DNA from: Hericium rajendrae
Lineage: Eukaryota; Basidiomycota; Agaricomycetes; Russulales; Hericiaceae
Direction of reading: 5' to 3'
DNA length: 64,000 bases
Assembly (NCBI GenBank): GCA_033439255.1
Contig: CM065880.1
Location: forward strand, 1,426,001-1,490,000
Positions 46,960-57,732 of this stretch are shown here, in pieces. Made by a program: the position numbers and the translations under genes. Every line of letters begins with the position of its first letter. Position 1 is the stretch's first letter. A model generated the notes under the pieces. It worked only from the letters and a program-made list of their open reading frames with translations, was not told where the DNA came from and searched no databases.

Positions 46960-49900
46960 GAACTGATGTTGGGCGAGAGAAGATATTTGAAGACAGAAGG
47001 GGCTGCTCATTCACTGACAGCAATGTAGCTGATATACTGTTAGGTTGCACACATTTCACACTCTAAAGTCACAGGAAAGCATTAGAAAGTAACAAGAGAG
47101 CTTCACTAAGCCAGAATGGAAGGCCGTAGGTTTCTACAGCGTGTTTTCTGCAGCTTGTAGCCACTGGGCCTCACGATGCAATGGGTTGTCGACTCAGAAG
47201 ATCTGATGGATGAGGATCACTTATCATCAATTTCAATCTTCTTCCATACTCGGAAGAAATAATTAAATACAAAGGCATGAGGTAGATTCGGCTGCAGATT
47301 TTACAGCCGATGCATGCAGATGATGAGGCTGTCAGCTAGTAAGGACTAGTACTCAGGTCTCATGAGATACTGGCCTCACTGACAGGATGATGATTGCACA
47401 CCAGCTCCGAGCTGTCGCTGGGCAGCTGGGCAATAGCAGGCAATCAGAGGCAATAAGGCAATCAGGCAATCAGGCAGCTGGACAGCACAAAATTTATGTA
47501 AGTAATCTAGGCATCTGGGCCACTACAGATCCCAACCACAGTCTGCAAGGGTCTGTGTTAATGCAGATAAACACAGTATGTAGGCTTCTGTGGGTCCAAT
47601 AAAGAACTGTTTGAATACTACGAAGCATACGATGGGCCTGCTATATGTATGACATGTATCGTCTACTTGGAATCATTCTACACGTATTCTACATACTCCA
47701 TAACTACTCCATAACTGCATGTGGATTTGGAAAGAGGCTCGACCGATGGCCTGTAGGGATCTTTATCACTATGCATGCTAGAGCAAGAGGGCATCAATGG
47801 GAGGCTCTATCAGAGATAACACAAATGTACCTTCCCCACATCTATCGTCTGCAGCATTATCAAAGAAGGGACATTGAGGCAGATGAAGTACTCGGCTATG
47901 AAGCTGTCAAATTGTGCCCTGCATCAGAAGTGAGCAGACAATGCTGACAGGATGCAGACAGATACTTACTGCATTGCAGCCAATTCAACATTACCAACGT
48001 GGATACTGCTTGCAAAAGTGCTTCGCTGAGCCTAGAACAAGCACAGACATCTCGCTCCTCCAAGTGCAATAAGGAAACTGTTTACATAGGCCTTCATTGA
48101 TGTCTGCATGCTCATCATACCACCCTGACACGAGGAAGCACTCCCCATTAATGGTCATCATGCAGTCGTGGATGATGTATTGAGAGACTCTGGGTGGATG
48201 CCCAAAAGCTTCTTCGATGAGAGGGTAGGATACCTGGTGCAGTTTGCAGGTATGGATGAGGGCATTAAACATATAGACATGACAATATCTTGGAGGGCCC
48301 AGAGTCCATATATACCCTCAGATCCATTGATGTCTATGAGTCTGTGGAGATGCTGTTAATGTAATGCAGAGATGTCGGAAATTCAGACTTACGGAGAGAT
48401 GAGCTAAAGGGCAGATGCGGGTTACCTCCATTGGTGTGTAGGGGGTTGAAGTGGGAGAGGAAAAAGATGAAGGTACGACTTACATTGTAGATGGCTGGAT
48501 ATAAGTGAGGGAGAAATGCTCTCTAGAATTCACCGTAAGACAGGCAATCAGAAAACTATGGCACATGATGCAATCTAATCTTTTGCACATCCAAGGAGGT
48601 GAGAGTAAATTCACCATGCTGCGATATCAAGATTAATTGTAGACCTATGACTGTTATTTACTGAAAACACAGATTTACTACACAGATTCACCTCGTTTTT
48701 TTCAGTCCTTTCTCGATTAGCTTGTTACCACTGTCGCCCTTATAATCCAACTAGGCTCATCGTTCTTCCGGATGCTGAGCACCCTGTCCTTAATATATGG
48801 GTGGTCCATGCCTGTGACTGCAACCTCCCACTTCCTAGCCATGCTATAGATCTAAAATTTCATATCACTGTTCATCGTGTTCTTATGGATGTAGAGATCT
48901 GCAGTGTTATGGTAGCTTCTCTGAAGCAGTTCTGGCATATCATTTAGCATGGAGTAAATGTACCAGACCATCTGGCCACTTTCACTCAAAGAAGTGAAAG
49001 AATGACAGAAAGGCTAGTCCGGGTCCTCTGGAAAGTTTTCTCCAAGAAGGGGCAAGGGCGCCCCAGGAGACGGAGACAGAAGAGGCAGAGCAGATCCTCC
49101 ATGGGCATGAGGAGAATGTGAGGACAATGAGACAGACTGCCTGGATGGATTCACCATCATTTGAGTAATGAGAACCACCTTCTTTACAGCTTCATGTACC
49201 TTGCCGTATCAGAAATTGCTCTCAGCACTTTAGAAATGGAGTTCCTCTGTGACAGTCCAATCATCAGCAAGTCCATATGGGCACACTTGATCGAACATGG
49301 CATCATCAGATATTTGGGATAAGGCACAGGCAACAAGAAGAATCGATGAGGAGGAGGAGAACTGCCTCAGAACGGTGGTGATAGCACTGATTTTCCAATT
49401 GTCTTCCATGTTTGCCATGCTTGTCTCACCTTCAGGCTCCGCAGAAGATTCTCAGCTGGAAAAATGAATGTTGAAGCTTCGAAGTTTGTATTACAAATTG
49501 TCGCAAACATGCTGCAATGAGAAGCATGTACCTGTTTTCTGCCTTGTGACAACCAGGATCTTTGAGACACAATGGAGGAATGCTGAGGTAAATTAAGCAA
49601 CAGCCCATCAGAATATAATCAGAAAACATTACCTCATTGACCATGATGTCTTTGCTCTTGCCATGAGCCTCCCGTCTTTGTCAAAGCTGTAGTGCCGCTT
49701 AGAAAAATGTTGGCGCTGGATTGGCTACATGAGATTTCAGAATCGGAGGATTCAAAAAAAGTGGCATACATACCAGTGTCTCATCTGGCTTTGCTCTGCT
49801 ACTAAGAAGGTCTATCACGACTGGAACTAAAGCCATTGGTGAGCTGAAAAAAAGTATGTGTTGCAAAAATGCCCTATAAAGTCGACACCAGGATAATAGA

Positions 49901-50780
49901 ATCATCCTGTGTTTTTTTGTCATACAAAGGAATGGACAGATGCACATACTCCTGATGGTGCACCTTTTCACATATGATTACTGGATGGCAGCTATGGTGC
50001 ATCATTGCCTATCATTGCATCATGATTATCTTGCCCAACATTGCCTAGCATTGCAGACTGCATCCTTTGCCTCATTGCCTCGTGAGCTGTGTACAATTAT
50101 AGCAATTGATTGCTGAAACGCTGATCTGCTGATGTCTAACAACTTTCCAAAATCAGCTGCACTAGTTCTCCTTCTCCCCAGCATCACCAAGTGCGAAAGA
50201 GTTTCGGGGTATTTGTAGGTATCAGTGAGTCCATCTTCCAGAGCTTCTGTGGCTTTTATGCATGCAGCTGTAGCCTGCTTGACTGCCTGAATGCTAAAAC
50301 TATTTCTTTCACATTCCTCTCATCCTCCATAGGGTTCTGATGGAACCCTGAGTTTTAAAATCGTACTGTACATGCACTCGTGCTTCTATTAGGTCCACTA
50401 TTTTCTTTCTCACTTCTGAAGGAGAGTAAGTGATCATGGCAGTGGCAGCACCATGGACATGTATCTAGAATATCTAAATAGAGATGGCTGTGTGATTAGG
50501 CTGGTCTTCCTGGACATTAGCAGTGGCTCTTTGTACCATATACTAATCTTCCACATAGAGTCTGGGCACTCTAAGATAGGAAACTTTCCTGTCCTCATGA
50601 TGCCCTATAGGTGCATGGCAACTTGAACCCCCGTTTCATACATTTATCAATACGAAATGCCTCGATGTATTTGAATTTGCATGGACATTGATGAGACGTG
50701 CTGCAGCACTGAACTGGCTGACTTAGAGGATCCATACCATCTTGGTCTTCCTGTCTCACCAGACCCATGCTGGCCGAAAA
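46960..50780. other. fragmentary region without an identifiable gene
   Basis: Short frames on both strands (for example 47645-47947 plus, 47991-48272 minus, 49230-49418 minus, 49699-49971 minus) look exon-like in composition, but I could not chain them or recognise a family. GGCAATC/GGCAATG words cluster at 47404-47473, and the inverse CATTGCC clusters at 49983-50095. Confidence 0.35.
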
Positions 50781-53700
50781 CTCTTCAATAGACCTTGAGG
50801 TGAGTATCTAATTCGATGTTGAAATGGCTGCGACGTTCTAATAATTACCAAGTCTCCTGTGCTAAGTGCCCCACTCCTGCTCCTCCTCATGCCATTGGAA
50901 CCTGCCATCTCCGAGCCCGATGCCAATGATCTGGCATCACATTCTTATTTCTCATTGGAGCAGGCCAAAGACTCTGCTTCTCTGAATATTGAGGTGATTC
51001 TATTGATTTAGCATGAAATGATAGACAATAATTGCTGATGAATGCTAAGCCTCTTATGTCAGATGTTGAAGTTCCCCATCCAAGTACCCCATTGGAGCCA
51101 ATATCCAACACCAAACCTCATTCTGCTGCAGATGCATGTCCAGAAACTGATTCCACATCTTCTTTGGTGAGATCCTGTTTATTGTTTGTCAACCTATCTA
51201 ACCATGCACTTTCCAGATAGCTGAAGCATCTGCTTCTCCAGACTCGCTCAGGCCAGATGTTTTACCTGGCAATTTGGACAGATTTGAAGTCGATGGCCTG
51301 AGGGACGACTTGATTTCTTGGTTAGAGCTCCTCGAGCTCAAGCATCAGAGTAAGATTTTACGATTCCTTAGAATCATTTATTTTATACTGCCTTTTCATA
51401 GTGAAAATGACATGCAAATGATGACCATCCCGATTTGGCAGTTGGCTTATATAATTGCAAGATCATCAATCTGACGAGTCTGCAGATTCAATTCCAGCTT
51501 TGGTCAGACTTTTTTTTACACTTTGTTTACTGTAACTTGATCAGTTCTTGACCAATTCACCCATTCTCAAATGCATTGGAATCTACTCATTTATCTCTTT
51601 CTAGCCATATTTTATGCATCTTGATCCATATAGAACTTGCAGAATGCAAAGTATTCCTGTATTTTTCCCCCTAGTATGCTTGATCCCCAGCTAGCTCAAT
51701 CAGTTCTTGACCAATTCACTCATTCTTAAATGCATCAAGATCTACTTATTCATCGCTTTCTAGCCATATTTTATTCAGTTTCATCCATGCAGAACTTGTT
51801 GAATGTGAGGCTTTTCTGTATTCTCTCTCGTAGTATGCTTGATCCTTAGTTATCTCAGTCAATTCTTCACCAATTCACTCGTTCTCAAGTGGATTGAATG
51901 CTACTTATTTATAGCTTTTGAGCCATATTTTATGCATTTTGATCTGTCCAGAACTCGTAGAATGTGAAGCACTTCTATATTTTTCCTCCTAGTATGCTTG
52001 TTCCTTAGTTATCTCAGTCAATTCTCTACCAATTCACTTGTTCTCAAGTGGATCTGATGCTACTCATTCATTGCTTTCTAGTCATATTTTATATGTTATG
52101 ATCTATGCAGAACTCACACAAAAACAGTTTTGTGATCTATGTTGCTCAATCATTTTTAGTATACATTGAGCATACTCAATAAGTAGATATACTATATAGC
52201 AATATACTATGTGATTAAATCATTTAATAACTGTTGAAAGATTCAGTCTTAGTATAAGCTCCAATGCAGCAGTGCTTGTCAAAGTGCGAATCTGAGCGAT
52301 AGGGAGTGACTCAGGAGCGCAGGAAGTGAAAGAGAGACACAGGGATCGATTAGAGACTGCAGTCCAATGTGAGCAACTAGATACATGAGAAAGAAACACT
52401 ATAGCGCACCTGCAGTCCAATGTGAGCAACTAAGGAGCTCACAGTCGATAGGACCGCAGGTGTACGACGCTCTACGGAAGTTGCCGGGCAGTGGCTTCAA
52501 AACTGTACAGTAGACACAACCAACAAGGGCAAGGCCCGAAAGAGCGAAAGTGAAGTAAGCCATAGAGTAAGCAGAGCAATAGACAAGACAATATGACCGA
52601 GAAAAATAGAGCTGTAACAACAACTAGTTGGCTAAGTGGTAAAGTGTGCTAGACTGACCTGTAAGGGTCCCGGGTTCGAATCCTGACTAGTGCATTAAAG
52701 CATAAGATCATAGGTTCAACTCCCGAGTAGTGCGCACTAAGCAAGTGTCTCTAAGATCGAATCTCAGAGACTACAAGCTAGTCACAAGTCCTAGGCTCGA
52801 CTCCAGGTGTCTGCATGCTTGCAGAAGGACCTAGGATCGAGTCTTGACTGTGCTGTGATTTTGCACTAGGATGCTGAGTCAAACGACTTCAACAGTGCTT
52901 CACTATGTATGGTATGGCCATACCATGGTGAAGGTGGTCACGTGTCATTCACCATAGTACGGCTGTACCATAGTTGTGATCACATGATAATTACATAATC
53001 AAAACTCGGTGGTTCTCTTGAGTTTGCAAGTTCAATTCCAATTCATGCTAGACTTTTTCGATATTTTTAATACTGAAAATAATATAATCAATGAGCAATT
53101 AGCATTAGTACAATGTCTACTCTTATAGTATATTATAAGTACAGAAATGCCTATAAATCTATGATTTTGAAGACTGATTATATAATCAAAATTTTAGTTT
53201 TGAAGCAATAGTAGTAAAGTCTTGCTTCTTTATGACAAGTCATCTGCTGAGTGGTTGACGGTTTGGAACTAGGAGGTGCTCAACTTGGCAGCTCACCTTG
53301 ATCGTCTTGTATGTATCTCACTTGCTGGCAGACTAATTTCTTTATAGGTCTCTGAATCTTGCACAAACCAGTATGTATTAAAGCTTGTCAAAACCACATT
53401 GACAGCTGCTTCCAGTTCATGTCTTCTGAGCTGTGATAGGTTATCTGTCTGGTGAGCAATCAACCAATCATCATTATCTGAATGATCTTGAGGTAAGTCC
53501 TTCAGTTCTCCACCGATTCACTTGTTCTAAATTGGGCTGGAATGTACTAATTAATAACTTTCCAGACATGTTACATAGACTCCATACCATCCAGAACTCG
53601 AAAATCAAAACTCAAAACTGAGATCTATCCCCCAAGATCTTGACCTTGAGATAAGTCTAGCAGTTCTTCACCGATTCACTTATTCTAAATTGGGCCTGAA

Positions 53701-54582
53701 TGTACTGATTAATTGCTTTCTAGACATACTACATAGACCCCATTCTATCCAAAACTCAAAAATCAAAACTCAAAACTGAGATCTCTCCTCTAAGATCTTG
53801 ACCTTGAGATAAGTCTAGCAGTTCTTGACTGGTTTAATTGTTCTAAAATGCACTGGAATGTACTGATTACCAGCATTTTAGACATGCTACATAGGCCCCA
53901 GTCCATTCAGAACTCAAAAATCAAAACTCACAATTAAGATCTTCCTTTCAAGATCTTGACCTTGAGGTACCTAGAGAATTTATAGAGAGTTATAATTAAT
54001 CTGACCAGTAAGACTTGACATCATTTATGCACTGTTTCTAAATATAACTAACAATAAAAAAGGAATTGTATTGCCATGCAAAGCATCGGCCCTCTTCCAC
54101 CAAGTCCAATTTTACAGATGACATGCGCTAACTTGAGTACAGAAAACAGGAAGCTAGCTTTCGCACTGGAGAATTTCATGCTGAAGGTGGACCAACACAA
54201 GGAAGATCTGACTGTCTCCTTACAAAATCAAATGCAGCTAAAGAAGGTGATCGACTCTGTGAAGGAGAAGATGATGCATCTGCAGCTGGATGTATTGTCC
54301 ACCATCGACCAAGTATTAGCAAGAGTCGAAGATGCAAACAGTGCTATGGAGTGCGTACACAACCAGAGGGTGGAGTTCGATGAAAGAATAGCACGTCTAG
54401 AGGAAGATGTTCGCATTATAGATCGAAGGAGCATCATATTCAACTGCAATTCTGTGCAGCTCAAGCTCCCTCAGGGCGGGCTGGTTGATAATGTCTTAGA
54501 CACTTGCCTCATCATCCTGATAGTCATATCCATCCTTGCTTGTATTAAGTACATAGTTGCTTCACAAGCCATCCTTGCATAA
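50780..54582 (+). CDS. coiled-coil protein with C-terminal membrane segment, split by a Helitron in an intron
   Basis: Small exons with GTGAGT-type donors can be followed: about 50765-50800, 50850-50993, 51056-51163 (SDVEVPHPSTPLEPISNT) and 51218-51349 (DRFEVDGLRDDLISWLELLE). The last ends at a GTAAG donor (51350) inside whose intron the 51358-54104 Helitron sits. The final exon, from about 54143 (acceptor TACAG) or 54118 (TTTACAG), reads KLAFALENFMLKVDQHKEDL..., a long amphipathic coiled coil with VEFDERIARLEEDVRII. A hydrophobic segment, VLDTCLIILIVISILACIKY, precedes the stop at 54582, which suggests a tail-anchored membrane protein. I do not recognise the family. The first acceptor would change the phase, so I favour 54143. 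Confidence 0.5.
51536..52130. repeat. tandem repeat, period about 159 bp
   Basis: Units starting near TCAGTTCTTGACCAATTCAC recur at about 51540, 51698, 51857 and 52016, each containing GCCATATTTTATGCAT and AGAACTTG. One related unit is in the truncated Helitron near 17650-17790, so the amplification happened inside this element. Confidence 0.85.
52278..52892 (+). mobile_element. tRNA-like interspersed repeat (SINE-like), 8 bp target duplication
   Basis: This is a 615 bp copy of the 45005 element, nested in the Helitron. CAGTGCTT flanks both sides (52270-52277 and 52893-52900). The tRNA-like part has TGGCTAAGTGGT and GGTTCGAATCC; five B-box-like sites lie at 52673, 52713, 52754, 52794 and 52834. 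The acceptor-like arms CAACTAG and CTAGTGC pair at five of seven positions. Confidence 0.85.
52900..53480. other. Helitron interior without a gene
   Basis: AT-rich DNA. A small inverted pair, TATGGTATGGCCATACCATGG, appears near 52909-52929 (given here only as a landmark), and ACCATAGTACGGCTGTACC follows. No coding signal is seen. Confidence 0.5.
53480..53965. repeat. tandem repeat, period about 165 bp, three units
   Basis: Units contain CAGTTCTTCACCGATTCACT, GACATGCTACATAGACCCC-like and CAAAACTCAAAACTGAGATC parts and end GATCTTGACCTTGAGATAAG. The start of each unit resembles the 159 bp satellite at 51536, so the two arrays are related. Confidence 0.85.
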
Positions 54583-54899
54583 TTCAAGTACATGCAGCTG
54601 CTGCATACACATGAGCTCGGGGCCACCATCCTGCCTTGTCTTTGGTGCCACTTGCTGGCACTTGATGTCAAACTCGCATCCAAAATCTGAGCACTAAAGT
54701 GCTAATGACTATGCCTCCATCTTTTTCAAATTCGTGAGGTAGACTGCAGATGGTGAGTCTGAGAAATGTTTTCTTCCAGATCAATGTTCTGATGTATTCT
54801 CCATTTCTGTGCATTCTCTCTTAGGTGTGCGAAGTGACAGTTGTTTTATACCCCCTATAGGGATGATTTTGTGATGGAGCCTATGCTAACACTGTGTTA

Positions 54900-55930
54900 G
54901 GGCTCAAGCTCAAGCACTGAGGCTTCAGGAGGCTGTTTTCAAGGTACATGTCCACAGTCATCTAAAGATTTCTCAGATCTTTGATGCATCAATATAGCCT
55001 CATGCTGTTTGGTCATAACTGCATAGATCCAGAGGTGAAAAAGACTAGCTTGTCTTTTAGCCTCCCTTCTTTTATAATATGCTGAGACAGACGGTCCTCT
55101 GTACAGTGTCAGCCATAACACCTCATATTCGAACCATGAATCTTTGTGAGGTATCTAAATCACTTTTTGCTAGAGGTCACCTTCTGACAAGCATAATTCT
55201 TAGGCTACGTCCAGTGTTGTGAAGGATGATTCTTCGACATTTGATGCTGAGATGCACCAAGAGGTAGGAGTGTTCTTTAATAGAGAGTTCTCGTTATTAA
55301 TCTTTGGTAGCTCCAGGATGATGCCAGAGAGGACATTGTTGAGAGGCTGAAGATCTTCTATCACAAGCTTCATGCAGACATCAACAATGTCAAAGAGGAA
55401 ATAGAGCGCTCTGTCAGCAACAGAGTTGCCAGGTCTAATGAATGTTTCCACGATATCTGTTCCAGGATGGACACATTCAATGACAAGATTCAGTTCCTTC
55501 ACACTCTGACATGACAGATTGAGCAGATCATACAAAGGCTTTCTTTATTGGAGGTGGTGGTTTCTGTCCTGTGGAGGCCAACTGCATTTCCCCTCGAGGT
55601 CAGGATGTGAAGATGGCAGATCCAGAGTCAGGTTTAGGGCTGTTGAGAGACAGTTTCGATGAAGCCTTTGCCACCACAGCGACCACCATGGGTGAGATGA
55701 TGGGACAGCAGACAACTCTCTCTGGTGCAGTCATCCAGCTGGAAAGCATTTTAGATGGGCCTCCTGCTGTTGGACCACAGCTGACAAACCTCACGTCCCA
55801 TGTGTCTGAGTTGGAGGAGAGGGTGAGCTACTTGGAGCAGTCATCGGAGGGGCTTTACTTTGCAGTTCGGTCTCTATTGTTGAGGATCATTATCATTACA
55901 GTAGTGATCGGGATAGTCATGAGGCTGTAG
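54900..55930 (+). CDS. second coiled-coil gene with C-terminal membrane segment
   Basis: Exons can be read at 55200-55262 (SSVVKDDSSTFDAEMHQE, GTAGGA donor), about 55310-55510 (DDAREDIVERLKIFYHKLHA, then NNVKEEIERSVSNRV) and 55571-55930 (ESGLGLLRDSFDEAFATTAT, VSELEERVSYLEQSSEG). The protein ends in LLLRIIIITVVIGIVMRL, a single hydrophobic tail right before the stop at 55930. The layout (helical rod, then a tail anchor) copies the gene just upstream, which suggests a tandem pair, although I see no clear sequence identity. The exact start and the joint near 55510 are uncertain, since a TGA falls between exons there. Confidence 0.45.
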
Positions 55931-56960
55931 ACTGCATGATATATAATCAAGTCTGACTCTTTGTCAATAGTCTTCTATCCATGGCATGGCCAATGATGCA
56001 GTGTAAAAATGTATGCATGCACACTTGGTCTCATTGCTCTTATTACTATGAAGCCCACCCGAACTTTATCTTGAGTGAATGCTCCAGATTCAGTTGAGTA
56101 GCTTGGGAAGTATGAATAAAATTTTACTTCAAGGATTATTACGGTGGATCGAGATGGACTTTGTACATTGCTCGCTTTATCATCTTCGATCATGCTCTTT
56201 TCTTATGATGCAAGTATTCATAATGATGGCTCCTGCACTCCTGTGTAGTGCTGATGGCATGATTCCGGTGACCAACAGTGGTACTTAGTCTATGCAAGTT
56301 GCAGTGTTATCTGTAGCAGTCATACAGTAAAAATAAAAAAAAACAGCACTGATTTCACATGCAAAAAATGATTAAAAGTGGTCTTGAACACATAGAATAC
56401 ACAATAAAAGCATCAAAATAGAGAATGAAGACACCGAAATAGGGAGAATTGAGAGGACGAGACCAGAGGTGCACCAACAATGTGTTTGAATGCACAGCAG
56501 GAAAATCTGTTCAGAGGGCAGTGGGCAGTGGGCAATGTTAGGCAATGTTGTGCAATGGGCAATAGGCAATGGACAATGGATAAGCAAGCCAAGTGGGCAA
56601 TGCTCAGCTTGCCAACTATCAATCATGTAAACAACCACACAATCATGACTACAATACCTATTATGTACCTCGCCGAGATGCATGATGTCTTGCCAGTCAG
56701 TTTGCTATGCTTGCCTGTTAGCTATATGTAACGTATTAGTGCAGGGTGTCTCCTTCTGCTGCAGCAAAATCATCCTAGTGGAGTACATTTTTGACGTGTT
56801 TCTTATGCTTCACATCTGTGCCTCTTTGCTCGCACTCCTGACTTCAGTATCTAGTGTCCAAGTTTTCAGTGAATCATGCCTGTCGACTTCCATGAGGGTA
56901 AGTGGCCATAATGGCTTCTATTATATCTTCTCTGACAGGGATAGCTAATGATGAAATTCT
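55931..56960. other. intergenic region, no firm gene
   Basis: Short frames on both strands lack motifs. A patch of GGCAATG/GGGCAATA words lies at 56515-56605. Confidence 0.4.
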
Positions 56961-56969
56961 ACTTGAACA

Positions 56970-57732
56970 GTGCTTCCTCCTCCTCCATATCCAGGGCGAG
57001 ACCCTGTTTCATCTTCGCTGAGAGATTCCATAAAGTATCTACTTCTCGAATTCAGAACTTTTGAACTTGGGAATGGCTACCCTTACCAACTCAGCCCTCT
57101 TGTTGAGAAAGACAAGAGGGAAAAGGACACAAGGGTCAAAGAAGGAGGAGCTCCATCTGGTGAGCGAAAGACTAGTCTCTTGGTATCTTCCCTTGGCAAC
57201 GATGCAGATGGCCCTATGAGAAGGGTCTGGATGCCTTGTTGTGCCATTCTCTATGGTCCTCACAATCCTGTGGTCAATGATAATGACCCTGGAGATATCT
57301 GGATCAATATAGGGCCAAGCAAGTCTGTCTGGGTGCTCAGCCTTTGTCGAGAATGGGTTCAATGGCCTGGGAATAAAGCCATACAGTCTCTTCTGCATCC
57401 ATGGTTTCCAAGTCTATATCTATGGTGTGCAGGCGAGACTTGGTCTTGGTCTCAGTCAGTGAGTATCTGCCAGCTATATGCAACATTGGAGACAAGACCG
57501 TTCTCCTGGCAGGAAGTGGATGAAGGCAAAACAATGTATGTTTCTGTCACTCAAAGACCCAGGTGGGATTGCTGCTGACTTGAGCAACACTGTCAATGCA
57601 GTGGAACAGTGGCTTGAGAAGAACAACACTCTCGTAAAACTTGAAATGAAGAATGATCTGACCAGGTCACTGGACCCAGATCCTCTCATTTGTGCTGTTG
57701 ATACTGTTGACATTATCCAGAGCTCCATCTAG
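56970..57732 (+). CDS. unknown spliced gene
   Basis: The main exon starts MLPPPPYPGRDPVSSSLRDS and includes RRVWMPCCAILYGPHNPVV and PGDIWINIGPSKSVWVLSLC. An intron from about 57459 (GTGAGT donor) to 57511 (GGCAG acceptor) and another from about 57563 to 57600 bring it to VEQWLEKNNTLVKLEMKNDL and a stop at 57732. The start is uncertain because GT..AG signals also lie just upstream. No family was recognised. It ends only 18 bp before the JmjC pseudogene frame begins, so it could be the N-terminal part of the same gene. Confidence 0.4.

Larger units (their letters stand above)
51358..54104 (+). mobile_element. non-autonomous Helitron, 2747 bp
   Basis: The 5' end is TTACGATTCCTTAGAATC at 51358. 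The 3' end has AAGGAATTGT, the hairpin GCCATGC-AAA-GCATCGGC (54073-54090) and CAAG at 54104, followed by host T. About 130 bp in lies a tRNA-like segment with AGATTCAATTCC (51484-51495). The interior is satellite-like (51536-52130 and 53480-53960) and contains a SINE-like insertion at 52278. It encodes no protein. The 5' flank base is T rather than the usual A. Confidence 0.88.
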
